From Pseudomonas fluorescens (GTDB lineage: Bacteria > Pseudomonadota > Gammaproteobacteria > Pseudomonadales > Pseudomonadaceae), in contig NZ_CP015637.1 in assembly GCF_001708445.1 (NCBI RefSeq), positions 4,899,001-4,963,000 on the forward strand: DNA of 64,000 bases, read 5' to 3'. Below the pieces are notes generated by a model. The model did not search any database. It saw nothing but the letters and a program-made list of their open reading frames with translations, and had not been told where the DNA came from. Numbering within the stretch: the stretch's first letter is position 1; the number at the start of each line of letters is the position of its first letter. Shown piece by piece: positions 20,282 through 27,817 of the stretch. Made by a program: the position numbers and the translations under genes.

Positions 20282-21148
20282 ATGGGCTATCTACTGGTTG
20301 TCACCCTGATTCAGGCATTTTCCTTCAGCTTGATCGGCGAATACCTCGCCGGTCATGTCGACAGCTACTTCGCGGTGCTGGTGCGTGTGCTGCTGGCCGG
20401 GCTGGTCTTTATCCCGTTGACCCGCTGGCGCTCGGTAGAACCGGCCTTCATGCGCGGCATGCTGGTGATTGGCGCGCTGCAGTTTGGCGTGACCTACGTG
20501 TGCCTGTACCTGAGCTTTCGTGTGCTCACGGTGCCGGAGGTGCTGCTATTCACCATCCTCACCCCGTTGCATGTGACCCTGATCGAAGACGCGCTCAACC
20601 GCCGCTTCAATCCCTGGGCGCTGATCGCCGCCTTGGTGGCGGTGACGGGAGCGGCGGTGATCCGTTTCGACCAGATCACCCCGCACTTCCTCATGGGCTT
20701 CCTGTTGCTGCAACTGGCCAACTTCACCTACGCCGCCGGGCAGGTCATGTACAAGCACCTGGTGGCGCGCTACCCCAGCGACCTGCCGCACTATCGACGC
20801 TTCGGTTACTTCTACCTGGGCGCGTTGTTGGTGGTGCTGCCGGCGTTCCTGTTGTTCGGCAAAGCCAACTTCCTGCCGGAAGCGCCATTGCAATGGTGCG
20901 TGCTGGTGTTCCTCGGATTGGTCAGTACCGCCTTGGGCATGTATTGGTGGAACAAGGGGGCCTGCCTGGTCAACGGCGGCACCTTGGCGGTGATGAACAA
21001 TTTGCATGTGCCGGTGGGGCTGCTGCTGAACCTGCTGATCTGGAACCAGCACGAGCCGCTGGGGCGGTTGGCGCTGGGTGGCCTGGTGATTCTGGGGGCG
21101 GTGTGGATCAGTCGGTTGGGGGCATGCAAGGAGCCAGTGCTGCGCTGA
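20282..21148 (+). CDS. EamA-family transporter
   Basis: 288-residue inner-membrane protein with about ten hydrophobic helices in two EamA halves. GAGG lies six bases before the ATG. Signatures are MGYLLVVTLIQAFSFSLIGEYLAG at the start, EVLLFTILTPLHVTL in the first repeat and NNLHVPVGLLLNLLIW in the second. It resembles the carboxylate/amino-acid/amine transporter subgroup; the actual substrate is unknown. It stands alone between azoR and the mechanosensitive-channel fragment. Confidence 0.88.
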   Translation: MGYLLVVTLIQAFSFSLIGEYLAGHVDSYFAVLVRVLLAGLVFIPLTRWRSVEPAFMRGMLVIGALQFGVTYVCLYLSFRVLTVPEVLLFTILTPLHVTLIEDALNRRFNPWALIAALVAVTGAAVIRFDQITPHFLMGFLLLQLANFTYAAGQVMYKHLVARYPSDLPHYRRFGYFYLGALLVVLPAFLLFGKANFLPEAPLQWCVLVFLGLVSTALGMYWWNKGACLVNGGTLAVMNNLHVPVGLLLNLLIWNQHEPLGRLALGGLVILGAVWISRLGACKEPVLR

Positions 21149-21225
21149 CCCGCCCAGGGGAGCGGGCTGTTGTGGAGAGCCGCAATGCCAGTCAGTTAAG
21201 GAGGAACTGTGGCGAGCAGGCTTGT

Positions 21226-21256
21226 TGTGGCGAGCGGGGCAAGCCCGCTCGCCACA
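21226..21256. repeat. REP hairpin beside a partial REP arm
   Basis: Inverted repeat TGTGGCGAGCGGG-CAA… with its complement CCCGCTCGCCACA. A related partial arm (CTGTGGCGAGCAGGCTTG, 21208-21225) lies just before it. It occupies the gap between the EamA gene and the channel fragment. Confidence 0.8.
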
Positions 21257-21313
21257 GGGGGCAGTTTGCTGCGCGGCAGCGCTAAGTCAGAAACTCCCGC
21301 GGAAGACGCGGTG

Positions 21314-21912
21314 TTAACCCGAATGCTGTTCGATGGCGGGTAGATGACTGGCCCCCAACACCGCCGGCAACACCCCGGCACGCAAGTCATTCCCGCTGGG
21401 TTGTTGATAGAGACTCAACCCAAATTCCGGCAGCACCGCCAGCAAGTAATCGAAGATATCCCCCTGGATCCGCTCGTAATCCGCCCACGCGGTGGTGCGG
21501 GTGAAGCAGTAGATTTCCAACGGCACACCCTGGGCGGTGGTTTGCATCTGGCGCACCATGCAGGTCATGTTCGGTTGGATGTCCGGGTGGCTTTTCAGGT
21601 AGGCCAGGGCGTATGCGCGGAAGGTGCCGAGGTTGGTCATGCGGCGACGGTTGGCCGACAGTTGCGCGCTGTGGCCCTGGGCTTCGTTCCAGGCCTTGAG
21701 TTCGGCCTGCTTGCGGCTGATGTAGTCGGTGAGCAGATGCACCTGGGTCATGCGCGTTTCTTCATCATCACGCAGGAACCGCACACCGCTGGCATCGATG
21801 TACAGGCTGCGCTTGATGCGTCGCCCACCCGACGCCTGCATGCCGCGCCAGTTCTTGAACGACTCGGACATCAGGCGCCAGGTGGGGATGGAGACGATGG
21901 TTTTGTCGAAGT
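21314..21912 (-). pseudogene. mechanosensitive channel (YbdG/MscS type), C-terminal fragment
   Basis: C-terminal cytoplasmic part of a YbdG-like MscS-family channel. It runs from FDKTIVSIPTWRLMSESFKN through SGGRRIKRSLYID to the stop. All membrane helices are missing. They are encoded at 35,148-34,446, on the other side of the 12.5-kb island. The native coding sequence begins at 21912; beyond it the frame continues into island DNA as far as an ATG at 21988, giving a chimeric start of about 25 unrelated residues. Joining the two native parts and removing one AGT copy restores an uninterrupted frame of 432 codons plus stop. On its own this piece cannot form a channel. Confidence 0.9.
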
Positions 21913-21917
21913 CATTC

Positions 21918-21928
21918 ACGTGTGAGCT
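21918..21928. repeat. left terminal inverted repeat of island
   Basis: ACGTGTGAGCT matches the right end ACGCGTGAGCT (34435-34445, complement strand) at ten of eleven positions. Inside it, GTGAGCT is followed after 12 bases by GGACA (21941-21945). The right end has a second GTGAGCT followed after 10 bases by GGACA, so the two ends share an ordered pair of motifs. They may be recombinase-binding sites. Confidence 0.55.
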
Positions 21929-21962
21929 AAAGCTCTGAATGGACACCATAAGTCTATGCAAA

Positions 21963-22175
21963 TCAGTAGCTTGAGATTTTCTGTCCATTGTCCATTTTTT
22001 CCAAAATCGATAGACAGCCCGTTACCCCACAACGCCCACAGCCCATAAGCTTTCCTCCTGCCAGAGCCTCACACGACTCTCCTAGGCAGCCACACTTGCC
22101 TGTCGGGTTACCCATCAAGGCGCAATAACGATAGTATTGTGACATTACACAAGGACAACTCGGATGCCCAGCCAC
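21963..22175 (-). CDS. possible small cysteine-rich protein
   Basis: Open frame of 70 codons from a GTG at 22175, or 60 codons from an ATG at 22145, near the left end of the island. It contains ten Cys, including GKCGCLGESC and GCGRCGVTGC, a spacing that could bind zinc or form disulfides. Ribosome sites are weak for both starts. Its stop (21963) overlaps the ATG at 21988 of the chimeric channel-fragment frame. No family recognised. It could be a chance frame; the Cys pattern is the only reason to list it. Confidence 0.3.
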   Translation of the reverse strand: MAGHPSCPCVMSQYYRYCALMGNPTGKCGCLGESCEALAGGKLMGCGRCGVTGCLSILEKMDNGQKISSY

Positions 22176-22380
22176 CCTGGCCTAGAGGGAGGAGGGAGGT
22201 AGGAGCTTGGCATGGATCAGCCGCGCCACAGGAATGCAGACAGACAACGATCCTATCCCGAAGCTACTACATGGGAGTATTCGTCGTGCCTGCGATTTGT
22301 CGAGCTTCTGCATAAATGCCCGAAAACCCAACAATGAAGAATCCATACGAAGAAAATTTCAACAACTAAGGTATTGATGC

Positions 22381-22587
22381 ATGAGTGAGCAGGAACAGGA
22401 AATGGACAGGAACAGAAGCAGGAGTATGTTTTCTGATGCTGTCGTCGCGCAAGGCCCAAGCTTTGTCCTGTCGCGTTTTAAAAGTAATGTCTTCAAGACC
22501 CGCGGTTTTTCCCCTGCCGAGGCGATTGACCATACGATCCTGCACATGAGGATGCGCCGAGCGTTGCGTGAGAGAGGGCGATCCTGA
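22381..22587 (+). CDS. small hypothetical protein upstream of PNP-NACHT gene
   Basis: 68-residue, highly charged protein (MSEQEQEMDRNRSRSMFSDA…, ending in RMRRALRERGRS). AAGG lies nine bases before the ATG. It is predicted to be soluble and helical, with Arg-rich C-terminus. It ends 66 bases before the PNP-NACHT gene on the same strand, so it may be its leader gene. No family recognised, and no evidence it acts with the NACHT protein beyond position. Confidence 0.5.
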   Translation: MSEQEQEMDRNRSRSMFSDAVVAQGPSFVLSRFKSNVFKTRGFSPAEAIDHTILHMRMRRALRERGRS

Positions 22588-22653
22588 GAAAACTATGCAT
22601 CTCATGAATCAAATGAATATTGAATTAATAGAAATTGAGCAAGGATTAAAATC

Positions 22654-25600
22654 ATGAAATCCCAGGAAGGAAAAAATCCGCTGATAGTCTGCATTACCGA
22701 TGTGGAATACCAAGCTTTAAAATCTAGATTCTCTGCTACCTCGACTGAAACTGTAGAGTCAATGCTCGTAGAGCATGGATACTTTGGGGGGAAACCTTTT
22801 TCAATAGCTAGGTTCATGGAGATGGGGTCACGTGGGAGAGACTCGGTTTCACAGAGACTCCCCCTGTTGATTAGGAGTTTAAAGCCCACATTGGTTATTG
22901 AGCTAGGCATCTGCTTCGGACTAAAAGATGATTTTCCTATAGGGAGTGTTGGCATATGCCAACATTCGGCAGACTATGAGCTGCAAAAAGTTAATAAAAA
23001 TGAGATATCTAACCGAACCCGAACAGTTCAATCTGATTCCATAACATACGCCAGACTGATAAGCCATTCATCGTCAAGAAAATTCGACTTCGAAATCAAC
23101 GGCGCAGTATTTGCGTGCGGAGATAAAGTTGTAAACAGCTCGGATCTGAAAAATAAAATCTTATCCGCCGTTCCAGATGCCAAATGTGGCGATATGGAGT
23201 CATATCCTTTTGGGATCGCCTGTCAAAATGCCGGCGTGCCATGGGTGTTGATAAAAGGATCTTCCGATGATGGGGTCAATAAAGGTGATGAGTTCCAAGT
23301 AGCAGCAGCAGAGAATAGCGTTAATTTTTTTGAATCCTTCGTCTTGAGCAGCGAAGACCTGGATTCTTACTTCCACCCCACTTATGATGTGAACTTCTCA
23401 AAGGAAATAAATTTTGACCTAATATCAAAGGAAATATTTAATAACTCTACAATAGATAAAGCGCAATACTCGACAGCACGTGACCAATACTCAATCTATA
23501 AGCATCCGGAAATGGGTGATTCTTGGATTATCATATATATTTCAAAAGCCCATAGCATCCCGGAGGTAATACGTTCTACTCTTAAAGAATTGCGGCACTC
23601 TCCAGTCAGAGTTGATGTATGTATTGCCTCGATAGGGGGTATCAACGAATCCCAAAAGAAAACTTATGAAGGGCTTTTAAGAAAATCTCGCTGCCAAAAA
23701 TTTTTCGTCGCAGAAATCGGAGACTTTATTTTTAATAGGGTCGTCGAAAAGCATACGGCAATATCACTCATATCCCCGCCGAAGAATTATGTAGATCAGA
23801 TGATTTATAGAGACAATGGGGACGCGCTTGTCAGTAGTAGTTATGCAAGGGCTTTTATTTATAAGTCTGATGGTCAAGAATCAAAGTCAAGCCCAATATC
23901 TTTCATATTAGGGCAAGGAGGAATAGGAAAAACAACATTCTGTCTGCGGCTTGCGGAAATAATCAACAAGCGTGGAAGTTCAGAAAGAAGAATGCTACTA
24001 ATTACTAAGGCAGACATTCTAAAAAACTACAGCGGCGAAGTGATTGATTCAATTTCCAAACTATATATAGAATATGCAAAGAATATTACTGGGCAGATGC
24101 GGCCCATATCTCATGAGACATTTTCACTTGCGCTAAGCTGCGGCTCAATCATATTAATGATTGACGGGATTGACGAGATTGAATCAGCGTTAGGCGAGAA
24201 ATTCAAGATGCATGATTTTCTTGAGTCCATCGGAAATCTAAACGAGTCCTTGAATTCATGCCGAGTTCTGATGACGTCGCGCGATTCTAATGCATCACGG
24301 TTCATAAAGACTAAGGGCTCAGAAACACTCTTCATAAAAGGTTTTTCTGCTACCGATATTGATGACTACACAGAAAAAGACGAGCAGGAGATAAAGAAAA
24401 AAATTAAAGATTTTTCTGCTCAAATTAAGAATAAAGATGGATTGGTTAACCCATACCTCCTTCATGTAGTGCGTCAGTTCTTGATATCCACGAAGAAAGA
24501 GCCTTGGGAGAGTCAAGTAATAGAGTCTGAGAGGCTCAAGGTCAATGAACCATTCGACTATTGCTTGGCCAGGGCACTGCTGCGTGAAATAGAGAAGCAA
24601 TCACTCCATATATCCGTTGATGATTACTACGACTTATTAAATGAAATAGTTGTAGAGCAAGAAAACTCAATGGATGATGAGTACTTTGAGACCTACATTG
24701 AAATATGTCTTCAGAAGAATGGACAAACCTCGCCTCCACGCAGGGCTTCATATCTGAAATTTTTTTTATTTGAAAATAAAAACTCGTCAACATCCGTTTC
24801 TCACCCAGAATATGTTTCTCATATATTATTGAATAAACTGTACAGTATATTTTCTAAGAGCGATTCTGCAGTCAGCGCCGATGCAATAATTGTCAGGTCA
24901 ATTTTGGGAAATGCAAGAAACGAGAACTTCGGGTTGATCGAGCGGTTGTGCTCAAAACTACACAAGGCCGACGCATCAGAAATAGAGATTGAGCACAAAG
25001 TAAAGTTTATTTTTGGTGAATTAAAAAAGAATGGTAGAAATATCACTTCTGAAAAGGCTATCCATGAACTTCATGCATTTATGATAGAGTATTGGGGGCC
25101 GAAAACGGCCTCAGAAAGACGCTCTACTATTGAAAGAATTCATACGGAAAATATAATATCCGGAATTTGTATCTTGTCCGACTTTCCATCGATTGATTTT
25201 TCTGACTGCACGGTTGAGCAAAGTGTTTTTAGAAATTTTCAAGGTTTTTTCAACTGCAAGACTAACGATAGTACTCGTTTTATAGACTGCTCATTCTCAA
25301 ATTGTTCTTCAAGTTTTAAGAGGGAAAATGTGAGGTCTGAAATCTTTGTGAATTGCAGTCTTGATGAAGGAATGAGGCATCTCCTGCACGCTGGAGAAGA
25401 TAAAAGAACGGAGACTTTATTGCGTTCAAAATCTGATGTTAAACAAATCCTAAAGTCAATGCGGCAAGGGCTTGGCTTTGCTCCATTAAGTCTTAATAAA
25501 ATCAAAGCTCATAGCAGCTTGGTTTCAGAAAGGTCTTATGAGGATTTTATTGCCGTCATGTGTAAAGCGGGAGTATTAATCGCGCAAGACAGTCTTTATA

Positions 25601-25701
25601 AAGTTTCGAGAGATGCTGAGATGGATGCTATTGCTCTTTGCGATGAAGATCATTCGCAGGGTTTGATTACTTCGTTAGTGCAAATGCTGGGGGCTAATTA
25701 G
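22654..25701 (+). CDS. nucleoside-phosphorylase-NACHT fusion (NLR-like defence protein)
   Basis: 1015-residue protein. Residues about 9-230 form an MTAN/purine-nucleoside-phosphorylase-like domain: VIELGICFG (82-89), GDMES (179-183; the Glu that binds ribose in the family) and IKGSSDDG (200-207; the catalytic Asp position). A NACHT-type P-loop NTPase follows, with Walker A GQGGIGKTT (420-428), Walker B LMIDGIDEIE (501-510) and VLMTSRDS (538-545). The C-terminal part holds DC/NC-type repeats resembling pentapeptide or leucine-rich-like sensors (about 840-910) and a winged-helix-like tail. Bacterial NACHT proteins protect against phage, with the N-terminal domain as effector. A nucleotide- or nucleoside-cleaving effector is inferred here. 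The gene is strikingly AT-rich compared with the host, a sign of transfer. AGGA lies eight bases before the ATG. Confidence 0.85.
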   Translation: MKSQEGKNPLIVCITDVEYQALKSRFSATSTETVESMLVEHGYFGGKPFSIARFMEMGSRGRDSVSQRLPLLIRSLKPTLVIELGICFGLKDDFPIGSVGICQHSADYELQKVNKNEISNRTRTVQSDSITYARLISHSSSRKFDFEINGAVFACGDKVVNSSDLKNKILSAVPDAKCGDMESYPFGIACQNAGVPWVLIKGSSDDGVNKGDEFQVAAAENSVNFFESFVLSSEDLDSYFHPTYDVNFSKEINFDLISKEIFNNSTIDKAQYSTARDQYSIYKHPEMGDSWIIIYISKAHSIPEVIRSTLKELRHSPVRVDVCIASIGGINESQKKTYEGLLRKSRCQKFFVAEIGDFIFNRVVEKHTAISLISPPKNYVDQMIYRDNGDALVSSSYARAFIYKSDGQESKSSPISFILGQGGIGKTTFCLRLAEIINKRGSSERRMLLITKADILKNYSGEVIDSISKLYIEYAKNITGQMRPISHETFSLALSCGSIILMIDGIDEIESALGEKFKMHDFLESIGNLNESLNSCRVLMTSRDSNASRFIKTKGSETLFIKGFSATDIDDYTEKDEQEIKKKIKDFSAQIKNKDGLVNPYLLHVVRQFLISTKKEPWESQVIESERLKVNEPFDYCLARALLREIEKQSLHISVDDYYDLLNEIVVEQENSMDDEYFETYIEICLQKNGQTSPPRRASYLKFFLFENKNSSTSVSHPEYVSHILLNKLYSIFSKSDSAVSADAIIVRSILGNARNENFGLIERLCSKLHKADASEIEIEHKVKFIFGELKKNGRNITSEKAIHELHAFMIEYWGPKTASERRSTIERIHTENIISGICILSDFPSIDFSDCTVEQSVFRNFQGFFNCKTNDSTRFIDCSFSNCSSSFKRENVRSEIFVNCSLDEGMRHLLHAGEDKRTETLLRSKSDVKQILKSMRQGLGFAPLSLNKIKAHSSLVSERSYEDFIAVMCKAGVLIAQDSLYKVSRDAEMDAIALCDEDHSQGLITSLVQMLGAN

Positions 25702-25838
25702 CCAACTCATAGTGGTTGATGCCAGATCTTCAATCGGGCACGGCCATTTACCATGACCGGGTTTTTGATTTCCGCCTCAAGGCGGAATTGACTTGGAACC
25801 GGTGCTGATTGAACAGCGAAGTACATGGGCTATAACGA

Positions 25839-25867
25839 GGGTGCTTGCTTGCAGTTGGCAAGCACCC
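25839..25867. repeat. perfect 10-base inverted repeat
   Basis: GGGTGCTTGC / GCAAGCACCC with a nine-base loop, immediately downstream of the ParB remnant's stop (minus strand). A second hairpin, TTCCGCC-TCAA-GGCGGAA, lies at about 25,769-25,786, after the NACHT stop. Neither has a T-run, so they may be weak terminators or recombination scars. Confidence 0.5.
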
Positions 25868-25869
25868 GG

Positions 25870-26307
25870 CTAAATGTTTAAGCCCCGCATGGCGGCGGCG
25901 TCCTCAGTCGCCTCTTCGTCCGCTTGCGTCGTCACATCCTGCTCAGTCTGCTGCGGGCCTTCGGCTCGGAAGATAACGGGCATCCTGCCGGTATCATCGT
26001 TCAGCCGTTCGGCTTCGTTAACAATGTCGCCTTTCGTCAACTTCGCCGGTTGGGTGACATGATCCGGTGCAAATTCGCCTATGGCTTCCAGAATCACTGC
26101 CGTCGACACTTGCTGGAAATAGCGGTCACTGGTGAGCTGGCATAATACGGCCATGTCCAACCCCATAACCTGCGCCAGGTCGGCACCGGGCTGGTGCTGT
26201 GTGGTGCAAGGCGTCATCACGCCTACCATGGGCACAACGCACACGTCTACCAGCGCGCCCTTCGCCAACAGCGCGGCCAACAGTTCGGCGCTGTTCTGCG
26301 GCAACAC
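25870..26307 (-). pseudogene. remnant of plasmid/ICE-type ParB C-terminal region
   Basis: 145-codon frame. The part VSTAVILEAIGEF…LTKGDIVNEAERLNDDTGRMPVIFRAEG matches the remembered C-terminus of ParB/RepB proteins of Pseudomonas plasmids and integrative elements (…YFxxVSKxxILEA…KLKKGxxAxxAExxLxGTGWLPxxLR). The ParB nuclease/HTH core and N-terminus are missing, and the Trp-rich segment expected before it is degraded (MAVLCQLTSDRYFQQ). It is therefore a truncated, decaying copy that points to plasmid or ICE ancestry of this part of the island. Confidence 0.6.
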
Positions 26308-26379
26308 TTTACAAGCTATCTAAATTACACAAGCTCTGCCTGCCCTGTGTTAGCGTGCGCTTTGCGCAAGGAGCAGGCG

Positions 26380-27129
26380 GTGCAGCAGTTGAAGACCCTC
26401 AAGCATGTCCACGCCCATGATGATGACGAATCTGTTCAGAAGCTTCTGACCGCCTGGATCAAAGCTGTCGAACGCTACACCAAGGCGTTTAAAGACAATC
26501 CATGGTGGTACAACGAGCGCGCTTCGCTGAGCGTCTTGGCAGGAGCTGCTTGGACATTGAAGGACTGGTTCGCGCTTGAGGAATTCAGCACCATCAAGCG
26601 CATGCGGACACTCACGCCTGGCGTGGATGAGGGCCACCTGCGCAATGGTCGTTGTGATCTGTTCATTCGCAACCCAGAAGAGAGTATCGCCATCGAGGCC
26701 AAACAGGCCGTACAGCGGATAGGCGTCAGGGCGGATGGGGAAACCTATATGAACAAGGCCCTGAAAGCGGCATGGGATGACACGGGGGATCTTGGCCATT
26801 GGTAGGCTAATCGCCGATTCGCAGTGACATTCGTTGTGCCTACCATCCCCTTGAGCGAGGTTCGGATCGGTACAGGCAAGCGGGTTCAGATCTGTCCTGA
26901 CAAGGTCAAGGCCTCGCTGAATCGCTGGCTCACGGATGAGCCCTATTTCCCAGGATGGTCATTGAAACCCACCCAGTTCGCCTACATTTTCCCGAAGCTG
27001 GGAAGTCCCGACTACGTTGATGGGCACCGTTACTTCCCTGGCATTGTGGTGATCTTTGATGAGCGCCTCAGAGCAAATCAAATCCGCAGGCCCATTGAGG
27101 CCTCTGATGTGAAGGTCGCGCCGTCTTGA
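26380..27129 (+). pseudogene. PD-(D/E)XK nuclease-like gene with internal amber codon
   Basis: 250 codons in one frame, broken by a single TAG at 26803-26805 (codon 142). An excellent AAGGAG site precedes the GTG start by six bases. The upstream part carries RCDLFIRNPEESIAIEAKQ (Asp93, then Glu106-x-Lys108), the core of a PD-(D/E)XK nuclease fold. The downstream part (ANRRFAVTFVVPTIPL onward) continues the same protein in the same frame, ending SDVKVAPS. Everything except the stop looks intact. It is either a recently inactivated gene, a sequencing error, or two coupled polypeptides. Substrate unknown. Its 3' end overlaps a minus-strand fragment. Confidence 0.6.
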
Positions 27130-27326
27130 TGCTGTTTCCGGCTGTCTCTATGCTCAGGCTTGTAGTTGTCTATGCAGAGAAAATCATCGTAGAAGAGATT
27201 GCCTTGCAGAAGGTTCTCCAAAACACACAGATCTCCGTTGATCGTATCGCTGGTCTTAACTGCTACCGCCCCGGTGGCGCGCTGGGCGGCTGTGAGTGTG
27301 GAATTGCCGATCAGTGCGTACGACAT
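27078..27326 (-). pseudogene. fragment of an unknown protein
   Basis: Minus-strand frame beginning MSYALIGNSTLTAAQRATGA and reading DTINGDLCVLENLLQ and FYDDFLCIDNYKPEHRDSRKQ, a believable globular sequence, before it runs into the end of the nuclease pseudogene. No ribosome site precedes the ATG, and the open frame extends upstream to about 27,388 without a start codon. It therefore looks like an N-terminally and C-terminally truncated piece. I do not recognise the family. Confidence 0.35.
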
Positions 27327-27385
27327 GGGTTGGTAGTCTTGTCTTGAGATGACCAGAAGAACATTCGTTGAGTCGGGAGGAGTAA

Positions 27386-27715
27386 TTACGTGGCCACAGC
27401 CTTAACGGCTTTCTTTATGGAAAATTCCTGCTCGCTACCATCACTGAACTTCACGACAAAGCCCTGCGTAGTGCCACCGTGGGCACCAACCCCACGCGCT
27501 ATATTGCGCGCGTAAAAGGCAACAGGATGTCCGGGCGTTGGCCAGTTGGTCGCTTTGCAATACCGGACGTACAGGTCTTCGAGCAGATCGAATTCAGTGG
27601 AGCCTTGAATGTCTCCACCCTCAACGAGATTTTTGTCACGCATTGCATAAAAAAAGCGCTCCGCCTCCGTCTGGGATGAAAAAAGTTGACCTTTGATGAC
27701 CAGTTGGTTTGGCAT
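27386..27715 (-). CDS. DUF3223-domain protein
   Basis: 109-residue soluble protein. The pattern LFSSQTEAERFFYAMRD near the start, then LYVRYCKATNW, and GFVVKFSDGSEQEFSIKKAVKAV at the end fits DUF3223, a small fold shared with plant DeCL-type proteins involved in rRNA processing and with the C-termini of plant Pol IV/V subunits. Function in bacteria is not established; nucleic-acid binding is plausible. It lies 102 bases downstream of the HamB-like helicase on the same strand, so it could be a third member of that operon. Confidence 0.6.
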   Translation of the reverse strand: MPNQLVIKGQLFSSQTEAERFFYAMRDKNLVEGGDIQGSTEFDLLEDLYVRYCKATNWPTPGHPVAFYARNIARGVGAHGGTTQGFVVKFSDGSEQEFSIKKAVKAVAT

Positions 27716-27817
27716 TGTCGTTCCGCTCCGTAGATTTAGTCGGCAAACTTATCAATCGCTGGAAGACCAGAATCTCGGCGCGCTTTACTGCAGCGCTCGC
27801 GTCCATCGCTTCCATCA

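Noticed and set aside
22253..22605. Several short minus-strand frames
   Set aside because: They oppose the 68-codon plus-strand gene that has a proper ribosome site, and show no conserved pattern.
25839..25867. Intrinsic terminator
   Set aside because: Strong stem but no T-run on either strand, so it is listed only as an inverted repeat.
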